Origin: an uncultured Flavobacteriales bacterium | Lineage (GTDB): Bacteria > Bacteroidota > Bacteroidia > Flavobacteriales > Crocinitomicaceae | Assembly (NCBI GenBank): GCA_946478775.1 | Contig: CAMLDR010000133.1 | Location: 1 to 12,025, forward strand | Length of the DNA stretch: 12,025 nt | Direction of reading: 5' to 3' | In this document: one piece after another, positions 6,494 to 12,025 of the stretch | Numbering within the stretch: the first letter of the stretch is position 1 | Layout of the letters: every line of letters begins with the position of its first letter | Notes under the pieces: generated by a model | Databases searched by the model: none | What the model was told of the DNA's origin: nothing | What the model saw: the letters and a program-made list of their open reading frames with translations, nothing else | Program-made: the position numbers and the translations under genes

Positions 6494-7537
6494 CTACTTA
6501 CTCAACAAAGCCAACAAAGCAAAACTTGCCAGCCAGTGCTCTCCCATATAATCTCCGTCTACAATATTGGAAAATGAAGTCTGAATGTGTTGATCTGCAA
6601 TTTTGTTTAAGTGAGACAGTTCAGGAAGTGTTTTGGTAATTCCATACAAACACCACGCCCTGCTGAAATTCAATCCGTCTAAGTGCACCAAATGGCCGTC
6701 TGAGCGATCAGATACTTTGCCGGGTTCAAGCGTAAACTTCTTGCTGAATAGTTGTGGTGCAAATTTTTTCAGCCAGCCTTTGAATTCTTCTTTGCTTAAA
6801 ATCCGGCGCATGATATCGATTTCCTCAAAACCGCCTGAAAGAAAATCATAACCGCTTGGTTCCAAATGCAGCGGATAGTTCTTGTCGTTAAAATAAAAAT
6901 CCCGCGCCCGTTTTTCGATGATTGTTTTCAATGAATCGTTGGAATGAGCAAGTGCATAGTCATAAGCAAAGGTCAATCCGAAAGCGGTGTTTATATGGTC
7001 GCCTGAACGAATGGCATAATTCAGTTTCGGAAGGAACTCAATGTATTTCCGGCAGAACAGATCAGATAATGGTTTCAGGTTTGCGCTCAATTCTTTGCCG
7101 GCAGGATGGTTCCAGCTTTCCAATTCCAGCTGCAGTTTCAAGAGCCAGTTCCAGCCGTATGTCCGCTCAAAAGATCCGTTATTCTTTGTGCCGAAATAGG
7201 CAATTTCTTTGTCAATATTTGCTTTGCTAAGATTGGTTTGAAGAACCATTAAAACAGAATCCGTTATCAATTCCGGGTATTTGTTGAGCAACTTTACCAT
7301 CAGCCAATGTCCATGAACGGAAGAATGCCAGTCAAAACAACCGTAAAATGAAGGGTGAAGTTCTGCAGGAGATTTTAAGTCGCCTTGCTCGTTCAAAACC
7401 TGTCCCAGTTTGTTGGGATATTCTTTCTGAACGCACTTCATAGGTAAGCTGAGGAGTCTCTTTGCTTCTGTCAGTGAAATTTCCTGTGCCAGGCTAATGG
7501 ATGTGCTGAAAATAAATACCAAAGTGAGGAACTTCAT
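6494..7537 (-). CDS. Secreted DUF2891-family protein
   Basis: This 347-residue protein has a signal peptide (MKFLTLVFIFSTSISLAQ, cut near residue 17). The block HPSFYGCFDWHSSVHGHW (61-78) is the hallmark of DUF2891, backed by RTYGWNWLLKL (125-135), RSGDHINTAFGL (177-188) and EPSGYDFLSGGFEE (226-239). Clusters of His, Trp, Tyr, Asp and Glu in repeated helical segments recall alpha/alpha-toroid enzymes such as glycan-acting proteins, but to my knowledge no activity is established for the family. Export suggests the periplasm or outer surface. It is divergent from dinB (85 bases between starts) and convergent with the exported three-gene operon. Length fits a complete member. Family call is firm; function is unknown. 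Confidence 0.88.
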   Translation of the reverse strand: MKFLTLVFIFSTSISLAQEISLTEAKRLLSLPMKCVQKEYPNKLGQVLNEQGDLKSPAELHPSFYGCFDWHSSVHGHWLMVKLLNKYPELITDSVLMVLQTNLSKANIDKEIAYFGTKNNGSFERTYGWNWLLKLQLELESWNHPAGKELSANLKPLSDLFCRKYIEFLPKLNYAIRSGDHINTAFGLTFAYDYALAHSNDSLKTIIEKRARDFYFNDKNYPLHLEPSGYDFLSGGFEEIDIMRRILSKEEFKGWLKKFAPQLFSKKFTLEPGKVSDRSDGHLVHLDGLNFSRAWCLYGITKTLPELSHLNKIADQHIQTSFSNIVDGDYMGEHWLASFALLALLSK

Positions 7538-7553
7538 CTTGTGCGATTTTTTT

Positions 7554-7561
7554 CAAATGTA
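7554..7561 (-). promoter_or_regulatory. -7 promoter element for the DUF2891 gene
   Basis: Read on the minus strand, TACATTTG matches TAnnTTTG exactly and lies 16 bases before the ATG at 7537. No convincing -33 TTG is found about 20 bases further upstream; that position overlaps the palindrome at 7578-7589. Confidence 0.45.
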
Positions 7562-7577
7562 GGATTATTTTTGTTCC

Positions 7578-7589
7578 GCATCGTGATGC
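7578..7589. promoter_or_regulatory. 12-nt palindrome between divergent genes
   Basis: GCATC-GT-GATGC is a perfect 5+2+5 inverted repeat located between the divergent starts of the DUF2891 gene and dinB. It sits in the presumed -33 area of one promoter and just upstream of the -7-like box of the other, where a bound regulator could affect both. It does not resemble a LexA box known to me. Chance cannot be excluded. Confidence 0.3.
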
Positions 7590-7598
7590 ATTACTTCG

Positions 7599-7607
7599 TA
7601 TACTTGC
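7599..7607 (+). promoter_or_regulatory. -7-like element for dinB
   Basis: TATACTTGC differs at one base from the extended Bacteroidota -7 box TAnnTTTGC and ends 15 bases before the dinB ATG. The nearest upstream TTG (7571-7573) is 25 bases away, longer than usual, so the promoter would be weak or regulated. Confidence 0.35.
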
Positions 7608-7622
7608 AGGTAGTACAGAATC

Positions 7623-8702
7623 ATGGAGAATCAGGCAGAAGAAAGAAAGATCATTCACATCGATATGGATGCGTTTTATGCTTCTGTAGAACAAATGGAT
7701 AACCCGGATTTGAAGGGAAAGCCCATTGCTGTTGGAGGCAGTAGATTACGAGGTGTTGTAGCAGCAGCCAGTTATGAGGCACGGAAGTTTGGGGTAAAAT
7801 CTGCAATGCCGAGCTCAACAGCGGCCCGTTTATGCCCTGAACTTATTTTTGTACATCCACGTTTTGACCGCTACCAGGAAATTTCGTTACAAATCAGGGC
7901 AATTTTTTACGATTATACGGATTTGGTGGAACCGCTTTCACTCGATGAAGCATTCCTGGATGTTACCGCCAATAAGAAAGGGATTCCTTCGGCAACTTTA
8001 TTGGCGCAGGAAATTCGTGAACGGATAAGAAAGGAGGTTGGATTAACAGCAAGTGCCGGCATTTCAATCAATAAGTTTACTGCTAAGATTGCTTCTGATG
8101 TCAACAAACCAAACGGACAATTGACCGTTCCACCGGATGAAGTGGAAACTTTTTTGGAAAAACTGCCCATTGAACGCTTCTTTGGAATTGGAAAAGTTAC
8201 AGCTGCCAAAATGAAAGAATTGGGTGTGCGAAACGGGAAAGACCTAAAGAAGAAAAGTATGACTTTCCTGACCCAGCATTTTGGAAAGCAGGGAACTCAT
8301 TTTTACAACATTGTTCGCGGAGTTCAGAATAGCGCTGTCAGACCAAATCGCGAGCGTAAATCACTGGCAGTTGAACATACTTACGGAAGTGATCTGCATT
8401 CCAAGCGGAGCGTTTTGGAGAAGCTGGAGCGAATCGCCGCGGAATTGGAAAGACGTCTGGAGAAACGCGATCTGGGAGGAAAAACGCTGACCCTGAAAAT
8501 TAAGTTTTCAGATTTTTCGCAAATGACACGTTCACATACCCAGGAATCCGGCATGAGGACTGCTGCTGATATGCTTCCCGTGGTAGAAGTTTTGGTGGCT
8601 GAAAATGACTGGGAAAAACCGATCCGCTTATTGGGTTTGTCTTTGTCGAAGTTTTCTACCGACGAGCCGAAAGCAGAAGTGCAGCTAACGATTCAGTTTT
8701 AA
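7623..8702 (+). CDS. dinB: DNA polymerase IV (Y-family translesion polymerase)
   Basis: This 359-residue protein has normal Pol IV length and synthesises DNA across damaged bases. Palm residues are intact: Asp14 in IIHIDMDAFYASVE and Asp108-Glu109 in PLSLDEAFLDVT bind the two metal ions. Tyr19 occupies the steric-gate position (Phe13 in E. coli Pol IV). The helix-hairpin-helix thumb is seen in IERFFGIGKVTAAKMKELGV, and the little finger (PAD) begins with RKSLAVEHTYGSDL and continues to the end. The terminal hexapeptide QLTIQF fits the sliding-clamp binding motif, so the protein is complete. It is divergent from the DUF2891 gene and ends 7 bases from the convergent anti-sigma gene. Induction by damage is typical for dinB genes, but no recognisable SOS box is visible. 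Confidence 0.97.
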   Translation: MENQAEERKIIHIDMDAFYASVEQMDNPDLKGKPIAVGGSRLRGVVAAASYEARKFGVKSAMPSSTAARLCPELIFVHPRFDRYQEISLQIRAIFYDYTDLVEPLSLDEAFLDVTANKKGIPSATLLAQEIRERIRKEVGLTASAGISINKFTAKIASDVNKPNGQLTVPPDEVETFLEKLPIERFFGIGKVTAAKMKELGVRNGKDLKKKSMTFLTQHFGKQGTHFYNIVRGVQNSAVRPNRERKSLAVEHTYGSDLHSKRSVLEKLERIAAELERRLEKRDLGGKTLTLKIKFSDFSQMTRSHTQESGMRTAADMLPVVEVLVAENDWEKPIRLLGLSLSKFSTDEPKAEVQLTIQF

Positions 8703-8709
8703 ACAAATG

Positions 8710-10074
8710 TTATAATTGGATTCGCAACCCGATTCCACCTCCAAAAGCCGGGTTACGGCGCGGTTCAAAATCCCATTTCAATTGTTGTGAAAGAGTCTGG
8801 TTGAACGTTCCGAAACCAAATAGTTCGGTTCTTCCGAAGGAATAATAAAATTCCGGACGCACCCAAACAGAGCAGCCGAATGGGCGAAGTGTTGGAGCGC
8901 TTAATGCTGTATTTAAAGCTTTCCTTGAAAACTGACCGTAAGTAAACTCGGCACCTCCGGCAAGTCGTATCCGCATTTTCTGTGTAAGGGGAAACGAATA
9001 AGCAAAACCAAGCGGAAGAACTACTGAATTTACCCGAAAGGATTGAACTTCTCTCGAATTTATCGTATCTGGTGCATTGGTAATTGGTAACGGATTAACG
9101 GAACCCACACCTTCTGTAGGAAGTTTAATGCTATCCACATAACCGTATTGGATTATGTTAGAAGAACGGAAACTGATTCCGGTAAGTGCTTCCCAACGTG
9201 GGGTAAATTTTCGGTTGACTTCTATTTTTCCATAAAAAGTGGACGAATGAATCACTGCGGTTTCTCTTTTATTGTTTATAAAAGGTTCGCTTTGGAGATC
9301 TGCTGCCCGTTTTTTTTCACCTTCCCAATAAGTTAAAAGAGATAGAGACCAGTTGTCTGCTCTCCTTTTACTTGCAATACACTTAAAGGATTCTGCAGGT
9401 AAGGCAGTCAGAGAGTCGGAAATTTTTGTTTTGGGAAGGACGTTACTGTCTGGTTCTGTTTCAGTAAGGTTTGTTGTGTCCTGTTCTTGCAAAATATTGT
9501 TTTCCGGTTTTTCCGGAATTTTGTTTGCACTTTTCAATTCCGTTTTTCCTGGTTCAGGAGTGGCTTTTATAGATAAATCGGATTTCCCAGTCGGAAGATC
9601 AGGAAGTTGAGAATTTGTTTTTTGATTCGGACGTAATATTGCGTTTTTACGTCCAGCTTTCAGACTTCTTTTTTTAGCGGATTTGTTGTAAGTACCTGAA
9701 GTAATCTCTTCAGACTTCCCTTCAGTAACGGGACGTAATATTGCGTTTTTACGAATGAGTTTTTTCCGGGGATTATTACCAGAATTGGAAACCGTTTTTG
9801 CAAGCTGACCTACGGAATTTGAATGGATCCTGTTTATCTCACTGTGTTTATTCTTTCTGTTCAGATTTCCTTCAGAAAAAGGATTGAAATACAGTGTTGC
9901 AGCGAAGCCAACAGCACCGAAGAGAAGGGGGAAAAGGATAAACAAGAATCTCCTGCGCTTCTTTTTAGAAGCGATTGCCAGATCAATGTTTTCCTTTACA
10001 GTTGGATCCGGAGTTAATCTTAACCCGTCAAATGCAGATTGAAACAACGAATCTATTTCGTTAGGCTCTTTCAT
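8710..10074 (-). CDS. Anti-sigma-like membrane protein fused to an outer-membrane barrel-like domain (Dma-like)
   Basis: This is a 454-residue modular protein. Residues 1-38 (EIDSLFQSAFDGLRLTPDP... with a following helix) form a short cytoplasmic segment of the kind that holds an ECF sigma factor. Basic KKKRRR then leads into one membrane helix at 42-63 (FLFILFPLLFGAVGFAATLYF). Residues 64-240 are a Lys/Asn/Ser/Pro/Thr-rich linker with two RKNAILRP copies (108-115 and 142-149). Residues 241-454 alternate hydrophobic and polar residues with many aromatics (PLGFAYSFPL, IRLAGGAEFTYG, VWVRPEFYYSFG) and end GGIGLRIQL, as in outer-membrane barrels. The gene overlaps the ECF sigma gene by 14 bases, the usual sigma/anti-sigma arrangement. 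The architecture matches the dual membrane-spanning anti-sigma factors described in Bacteroides. Sigma binding and barrel insertion are inferred. Confidence 0.82.
   Translation of the reverse strand: MKEPNEIDSLFQSAFDGLRLTPDPTVKENIDLAIASKKKRRRFLFILFPLLFGAVGFAATLYFNPFSEGNLNRKNKHSEINRIHSNSVGQLAKTVSNSGNNPRKKLIRKNAILRPVTEGKSEEITSGTYNKSAKKRSLKAGRKNAILRPNQKTNSQLPDLPTGKSDLSIKATPEPGKTELKSANKIPEKPENNILQEQDTTNLTETEPDSNVLPKTKISDSLTALPAESFKCIASKRRADNWSLSLLTYWEGEKKRAADLQSEPFINNKRETAVIHSSTFYGKIEVNRKFTPRWEALTGISFRSSNIIQYGYVDSIKLPTEGVGSVNPLPITNAPDTINSREVQSFRVNSVVLPLGFAYSFPLTQKMRIRLAGGAEFTYGQFSRKALNTALSAPTLRPFGCSVWVRPEFYYSFGRTELFGFGTFNQTLSQQLKWDFEPRRNPAFGGGIGLRIQL
9629..9651. repeat. 23-bp direct repeat, copy A, with its own hairpin
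   Basis: These 23 bases are identical to 9731-9753, exactly 102 bases (34 codons) away inside the anti-sigma linker, and encode RKNAILRP on the minus strand. In this copy the outer bases also form a perfect 8-bp inverted repeat, GGACGTAA (9629-9636) with TTACGTCC (9647-9654), around a 10-base loop. Identity at the DNA level, including synonymous positions, points to recent duplication. Confidence 0.85.
9731..9753. repeat. 23-bp direct repeat, copy B
   Basis: Second perfect copy of the 23-bp unit at 9629-9651. Only five bases of the inverted repeat (CGTAA/TTACG) are kept here because the flank differs after the repeat. It encodes residues 108-115 of the anti-sigma protein. Confidence 0.85.
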
Positions 10075-10603
10075 CAGTTCTTTTTTTTTCGAGGTTATTT
10101 TTAATCCAATCCCTTGCCCGTGTCAGTTGAGACTTGGAGGTCCCTTCCGAGATATCCAGGTATTCTGCAATTTCTTTATGGGTCAGGTTGTCCAAAGCAA
10201 ATAAATTGAAGATTGTTCGGTAGCCTGCCGGCATTTCGTTCAATAGCTTCATTAGTTCTATTTGCTTTTCATTCATGTTATTTTCCTGTTCAAAAGTTTC
10301 AGCCGTGGAGGATTCAAAGAAATTCTCATTGTCTTTGAGTACTAATTTTCGCTGGCGTTTCAAAATATTAATAGCCGTGCGGATAGTAATGGTTTTGATC
10401 CAGGGACCAAGCGGAAGTTCGGGATTTACTTTCGCCCTGTTTTCGTAAACTTTGATAAAGGATTCCTGGAGGATTTCCTGGGCATCGTCTCTGCAATTGG
10501 TATAACGCCTGCAGATAACAAGCATAGAAGGGGCGTATTTTTCATACACCCGGTCAAAAGCTTTTTTATTGCCCTTGATGAATTCTTCTATGTGTTCCTC
10601 CAT
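10061..10603 (-). CDS. ECF-family RNA polymerase sigma factor
   Basis: This 180-residue protein has the two domains of extracytoplasmic-function sigma factors. Region 2 spans about residues 10-80, with DDAQEILQESFIKVYENR in the core-binding and -10 recognition helices and GPWIKTITIRTAINILKRQRK following. A charged linker (KDNENFFESSTAETFEQENN) follows. Region 4 (about 115-172) is ELMKLLNEMPAGYRTIFNLFALDNLTHKEIAEYLDISEGTSKSQLTRARDWIKNNL, written here as one domain with its helix-turn-helix at HKEIAEYLDISEGTSKSQL. No extra C-terminal domain is present. It overlaps the anti-sigma gene by 14 bases and starts 27 bases after the lipoprotein stop, so the three genes are probably one operon. The likely job is activating an envelope-related regulon when the membrane partner releases it; the regulon is not visible. 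Confidence 0.95.
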   Translation of the reverse strand: MEEHIEEFIKGNKKAFDRVYEKYAPSMLVICRRYTNCRDDAQEILQESFIKVYENRAKVNPELPLGPWIKTITIRTAINILKRQRKLVLKDNENFFESSTAETFEQENNMNEKQIELMKLLNEMPAGYRTIFNLFALDNLTHKEIAEYLDISEGTSKSQLTRARDWIKNNLEKKRTDERA

Positions 10604-10630
10604 TCTATAAATTACCGGATTTTTTGTTTT

Positions 10631-11071
10631 TTAGCGCTGCAATGTCAGGTAAAAACCGCAGGCACCTTCTCCGGTTGATTTCTTGTTTTCGTCAATAAGT
10701 AATTGATTTCCTGAGAATACCATTTGTCCCAGTTCATTTGCGTCAATTACCAAATAGCTTTCAGTTGGTCCGGAAATTTCCTGAAAGGAATATGTCCCCG
10801 AAGGTAAGTAATAATAAGTGGAATTGGCAACTGTGTTATCAACTGTCAAAGTAGCATTTTGAGTATTGAACGTCCATTCGATCTCACCAGTGGAATGGGT
10901 TTCATTGGCACCCGTTATTCCGCCGTGAATGCGCACCAGGTTCCATTTTCCATCAATCAGGGCGCTTTTTGGTGTGCTGTTTTTGGTTGAATGATCGATC
11001 TCTTTTTTGCATGCTGTGAATGAACCCAGTGTCAAAAGCAAAAGAAGTGAATTGAATAGGAATTTTTTCAT
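10631..11071 (-). CDS. Small lipoprotein, lipocalin-like pattern, first gene of the sigma operon
   Basis: This 146-residue protein has a lipoprotein signal: basic start (MKK), hydrophobic core LFNSLLLLLTLGSFTA and Cys21 followed by KK. The mature part opens with ALIDGKWNLVRIHGGI, a motif seen at the first strand of small lipocalin-like lipoproteins of Bacteroidota, then predicted strands such as GEIEWTFNTQNATLTVDN and GTYSFQEIS, ending GEGACGFYLTLQR. A small outer- or inner-membrane-anchored beta-barrel is likely; ligand unknown. It stands directly upstream of the ECF sigma and barrel-fused anti-sigma genes, so it may be a sensor accessory or a target of the same system. In the Bacteroides Dma systems a small lipoprotein (NigD-type) is also part of the response; homology to it is not shown here. 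Confidence 0.82.
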   Translation of the reverse strand: MKKFLFNSLLLLLTLGSFTACKKEIDHSTKNSTPKSALIDGKWNLVRIHGGITGANETHSTGEIEWTFNTQNATLTVDNTVANSTYYYLPSGTYSFQEISGPTESYLVIDANELGQMVFSGNQLLIDENKKSTGEGACGFYLTLQR

Positions 11072-11093
11072 CTTTTCGTGTTTTTAGTGAATC

Positions 11094-11104
11094 GTCCGAC
11101 GGAC
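11094..11104. promoter_or_regulatory. Palindrome GTCCGACGGAC upstream of the sigma operon
   Basis: GTCCG-A-CGGAC is a perfect 5+1+5 inverted repeat in the 46-base gap between the T9SS-sorted gene and the lipoprotein gene, 22 bases before the lipoprotein ATG (minus strand). It could be an operator, or a weak hairpin ending the upstream transcript. No TAnnTTTG box is seen in this gap, so the operon may use an alternative promoter or read-through. Confidence 0.3.
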
Positions 11105-11117
11105 TACTTTACGGGTT

Positions 11118-11768
11118 TTAATTGTTAGAACTTTTAATGATCCGTTGTGTAAACTTATTTCCGCCGTTATCAATCAGGGTAATGAGATAAATACCTGGTT
11201 CCAGGTTGGAAACGTCAATCGGCAGCGTATTAGAAACGGATTCTTTCAGCAAGACTTTTTGTCCTGAAATGGTATGGATTTTCAAACTTTCAACCGCAAA
11301 ATTTGTTTTGAAATGCAATTCATTTTCAAACGGATTGGGATAAGTGATAAAGTTGTTCGATCCGAATTCCGGAATTCCCAAAAAGGGATCCACAGTAAAG
11401 TTCAGGGAGTCGATATCCTCGATTATATCCTGCTCATTCATAGCAATGGTCGTTATCAGCTGAAAACTCCCGGCTCCCGGGTTATCAATAAGAATGGTGT
11501 CCACACTGTTGCAAATGTAAGAGGCGGCTCCTACCGTATAATCCAGCATAAGGAGGATGTTGTTTCCCTGCTGTTCCGAATGGATGTGGTTCACACTGCA
11601 GCTTCCGGATGGGAATGTGGTATAGCAAACTACTTTTAGCACGTCGTTGCTTGTAGGGTTGGCAGGAATCAGTTTTAGACTGTCAATGGCAGGTAATTGA
11701 GCAAAAGCCTGAGTCGAGCAGAGTGCCAAACCTGCGATCAAAAAGCGTAATAAGGTTCTGTTTTTCAT
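11118..11768 (-). CDS. Small secreted protein with type IX secretion C-terminal sorting domain
   Basis: This 216-residue protein is exported by Sec (signal peptide MKNRTLLRFLIAGLALCSTQAFA, then Q) and carries a T9SS type A sorting domain at 137-216: YPNPFENELHF, LKIHTISGQKVL, PIDVSNLEPGIYLITLIDNGG and the basic end FTQRIIKSSNN are the classic blocks. The cargo part (residues 25-130) is only about 105 residues, with three cysteines (48, 57, 86) that could form one disulfide, and shows beta-strand patterning (VLKVVCYTTF, ILLMLDYTVG, SFQLITTIAM). I do not recognise the cargo family. It should be released from, or fixed to, the cell surface after cleavage of the sorting domain. The gene precedes the lipoprotein/sigma/anti-sigma operon on the same strand with a 46-base gap and may be cotranscribed. 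Confidence 0.9.
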   Translation of the reverse strand: MKNRTLLRFLIAGLALCSTQAFAQLPAIDSLKLIPANPTSNDVLKVVCYTTFPSGSCSVNHIHSEQQGNNILLMLDYTVGAASYICNSVDTILIDNPGAGSFQLITTIAMNEQDIIEDIDSLNFTVDPFLGIPEFGSNNFITYPNPFENELHFKTNFAVESLKIHTISGQKVLLKESVSNTLPIDVSNLEPGIYLITLIDNGGNKFTQRIIKSSNN

Positions 11769-11909
11769 ATTTTCTTGTATTTAAGTTTTCTTTAGTTGAT
11801 TGCAATTCGGGGATAATACAAAACTGAAAAATGAAAGGTTGCATCCGGGTGGAAGTTTTTTCCGAATTTTGCATCTCTGTTCGGATATGGTCCAATTATT
11901 TTTTTTGGG

Positions 11910-11925
11910 AAATACCGAAGTATTT
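11910..11925. other. Small hairpin with UUCG tetraloop on the minus strand
   Basis: AAATAC-CGAA-GTATTT is a perfect 6+4+6 inverted repeat. Read on the minus strand the loop is TTCG closed by C-G, the very stable cUUCGg tetraloop form. No T-run follows on either strand (eight Ts precede it on the plus strand), so it is not a standard terminator. A second inverted repeat, AATTGC (11943-11948) with GCAATT (11957-11962), lies nearby. The gap 11769-12025 holds no convincing gene. Confidence 0.3.
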
Positions 11926-11987
11926 GATTAAATGTGTATTCGAATTGCCGGAAAACGCAATTACTTCAGTATTTATTTACAATTCCC

Positions 11988-12018
11988 TTGTTAATAAAAA
12001 ATAGAGTTTCTATCTTTG
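11988..12018 (+). promoter_or_regulatory. Bacteroidota housekeeping promoter for a gene beyond the right edge
   Basis: TTG at 11988-11990, a 20-base spacer and TATCTTTG at 12011-12018 (followed by C) match the Bacteroidota consensus TTG-N(~20)-TAnnTTTG at every defined position. Transcription would start near the last bases of the window and read rightward. This is the best promoter in the window and implies a + strand gene or RNA just outside. Confidence 0.8.
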
Positions 12019-12025
12019 CACCCCT

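Noticed and set aside
6421..6639. Open frame of 72 codons with a signal-like N-terminus after the thioredoxin-like gene
   Set aside because: Its second half lies antisense to the end of the well-supported DUF2891 gene and its start lies inside the previous gene in another frame; no family resemblance.
9629..9753. Repeat pair as a mini CRISPR array
   Set aside because: Only two copies, lying in frame within a coding linker, with a 79-base gap that is itself coding and no cas genes nearby.
11683..11895. 70-codon minus-strand frame upstream of the T9SS-sorted gene
   Set aside because: It overlaps the signal peptide of the T9SS protein in another frame and has no domain or start signal.

Overview
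The window looks like ordinary chromosome of a Bacteroidota bacterium, most likely a flavobacterium-type member. The evidence is a Por/type IX secretion (T9SS) C-terminal sorting domain, promoters of the TTG-N(~20)-TAnnTTTG type (clearest at 11988-12018), few Shine-Dalgarno sequences, a bacterial RRM protein with a Gly/Ser-rich tail, a DUF2891 protein, and an ECF sigma factor followed by an anti-sigma protein that carries an outer-membrane barrel-like C-terminus. I cannot name the genus. No tRNA, rRNA, IS element, integrase or CRISPR array was seen.

Left part (1-4218, + strand): an NADP-type aldehyde dehydrogenase of the alpha-ketoglutarate-semialdehyde dehydrogenase group; a single-pass membrane protein with a long coiled coil, closed by a terminator-like hairpin; an RRM RNA-binding protein; and, 11 bases later, a crotonase-fold protein that keeps only one of the two classic catalytic glutamates. 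A strong intrinsic terminator (4187-4218) ends this block.

Middle part (4219-8702): after an AT-rich leader with a perfect 15-nt palindrome comes a tightly overlapping three-gene operon. It encodes a 135-residue exported protein with two cysteines, a 383-residue exported protein of probable beta-rich fold, and a 163-residue exported protein with a thioredoxin-like CGLC motif. It converges on a secreted DUF2891 protein, which is divergent from dinB (DNA polymerase IV). A 12-nt palindrome lies between the two divergent starts.

Right part (8710-11768, - strand): in transcription order, a small T9SS-sorted secreted protein, a small lipoprotein, an ECF sigma factor, and a 454-residue protein whose gene overlaps the sigma gene. 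That last protein has an anti-sigma-like cytoplasmic N-terminus, one inner-membrane helix, a Lys/Pro/Ser/Asn-rich linker of about 175 residues and a C-terminal outer-membrane barrel-like domain. The layout resembles the dual membrane-spanning anti-sigma (Dma) systems described in Bacteroides, and it is the most interesting system here: one polypeptide that could carry an outer-membrane signal to a cytoplasmic sigma factor. The window ends with a well-formed promoter pointing right to a gene outside it.
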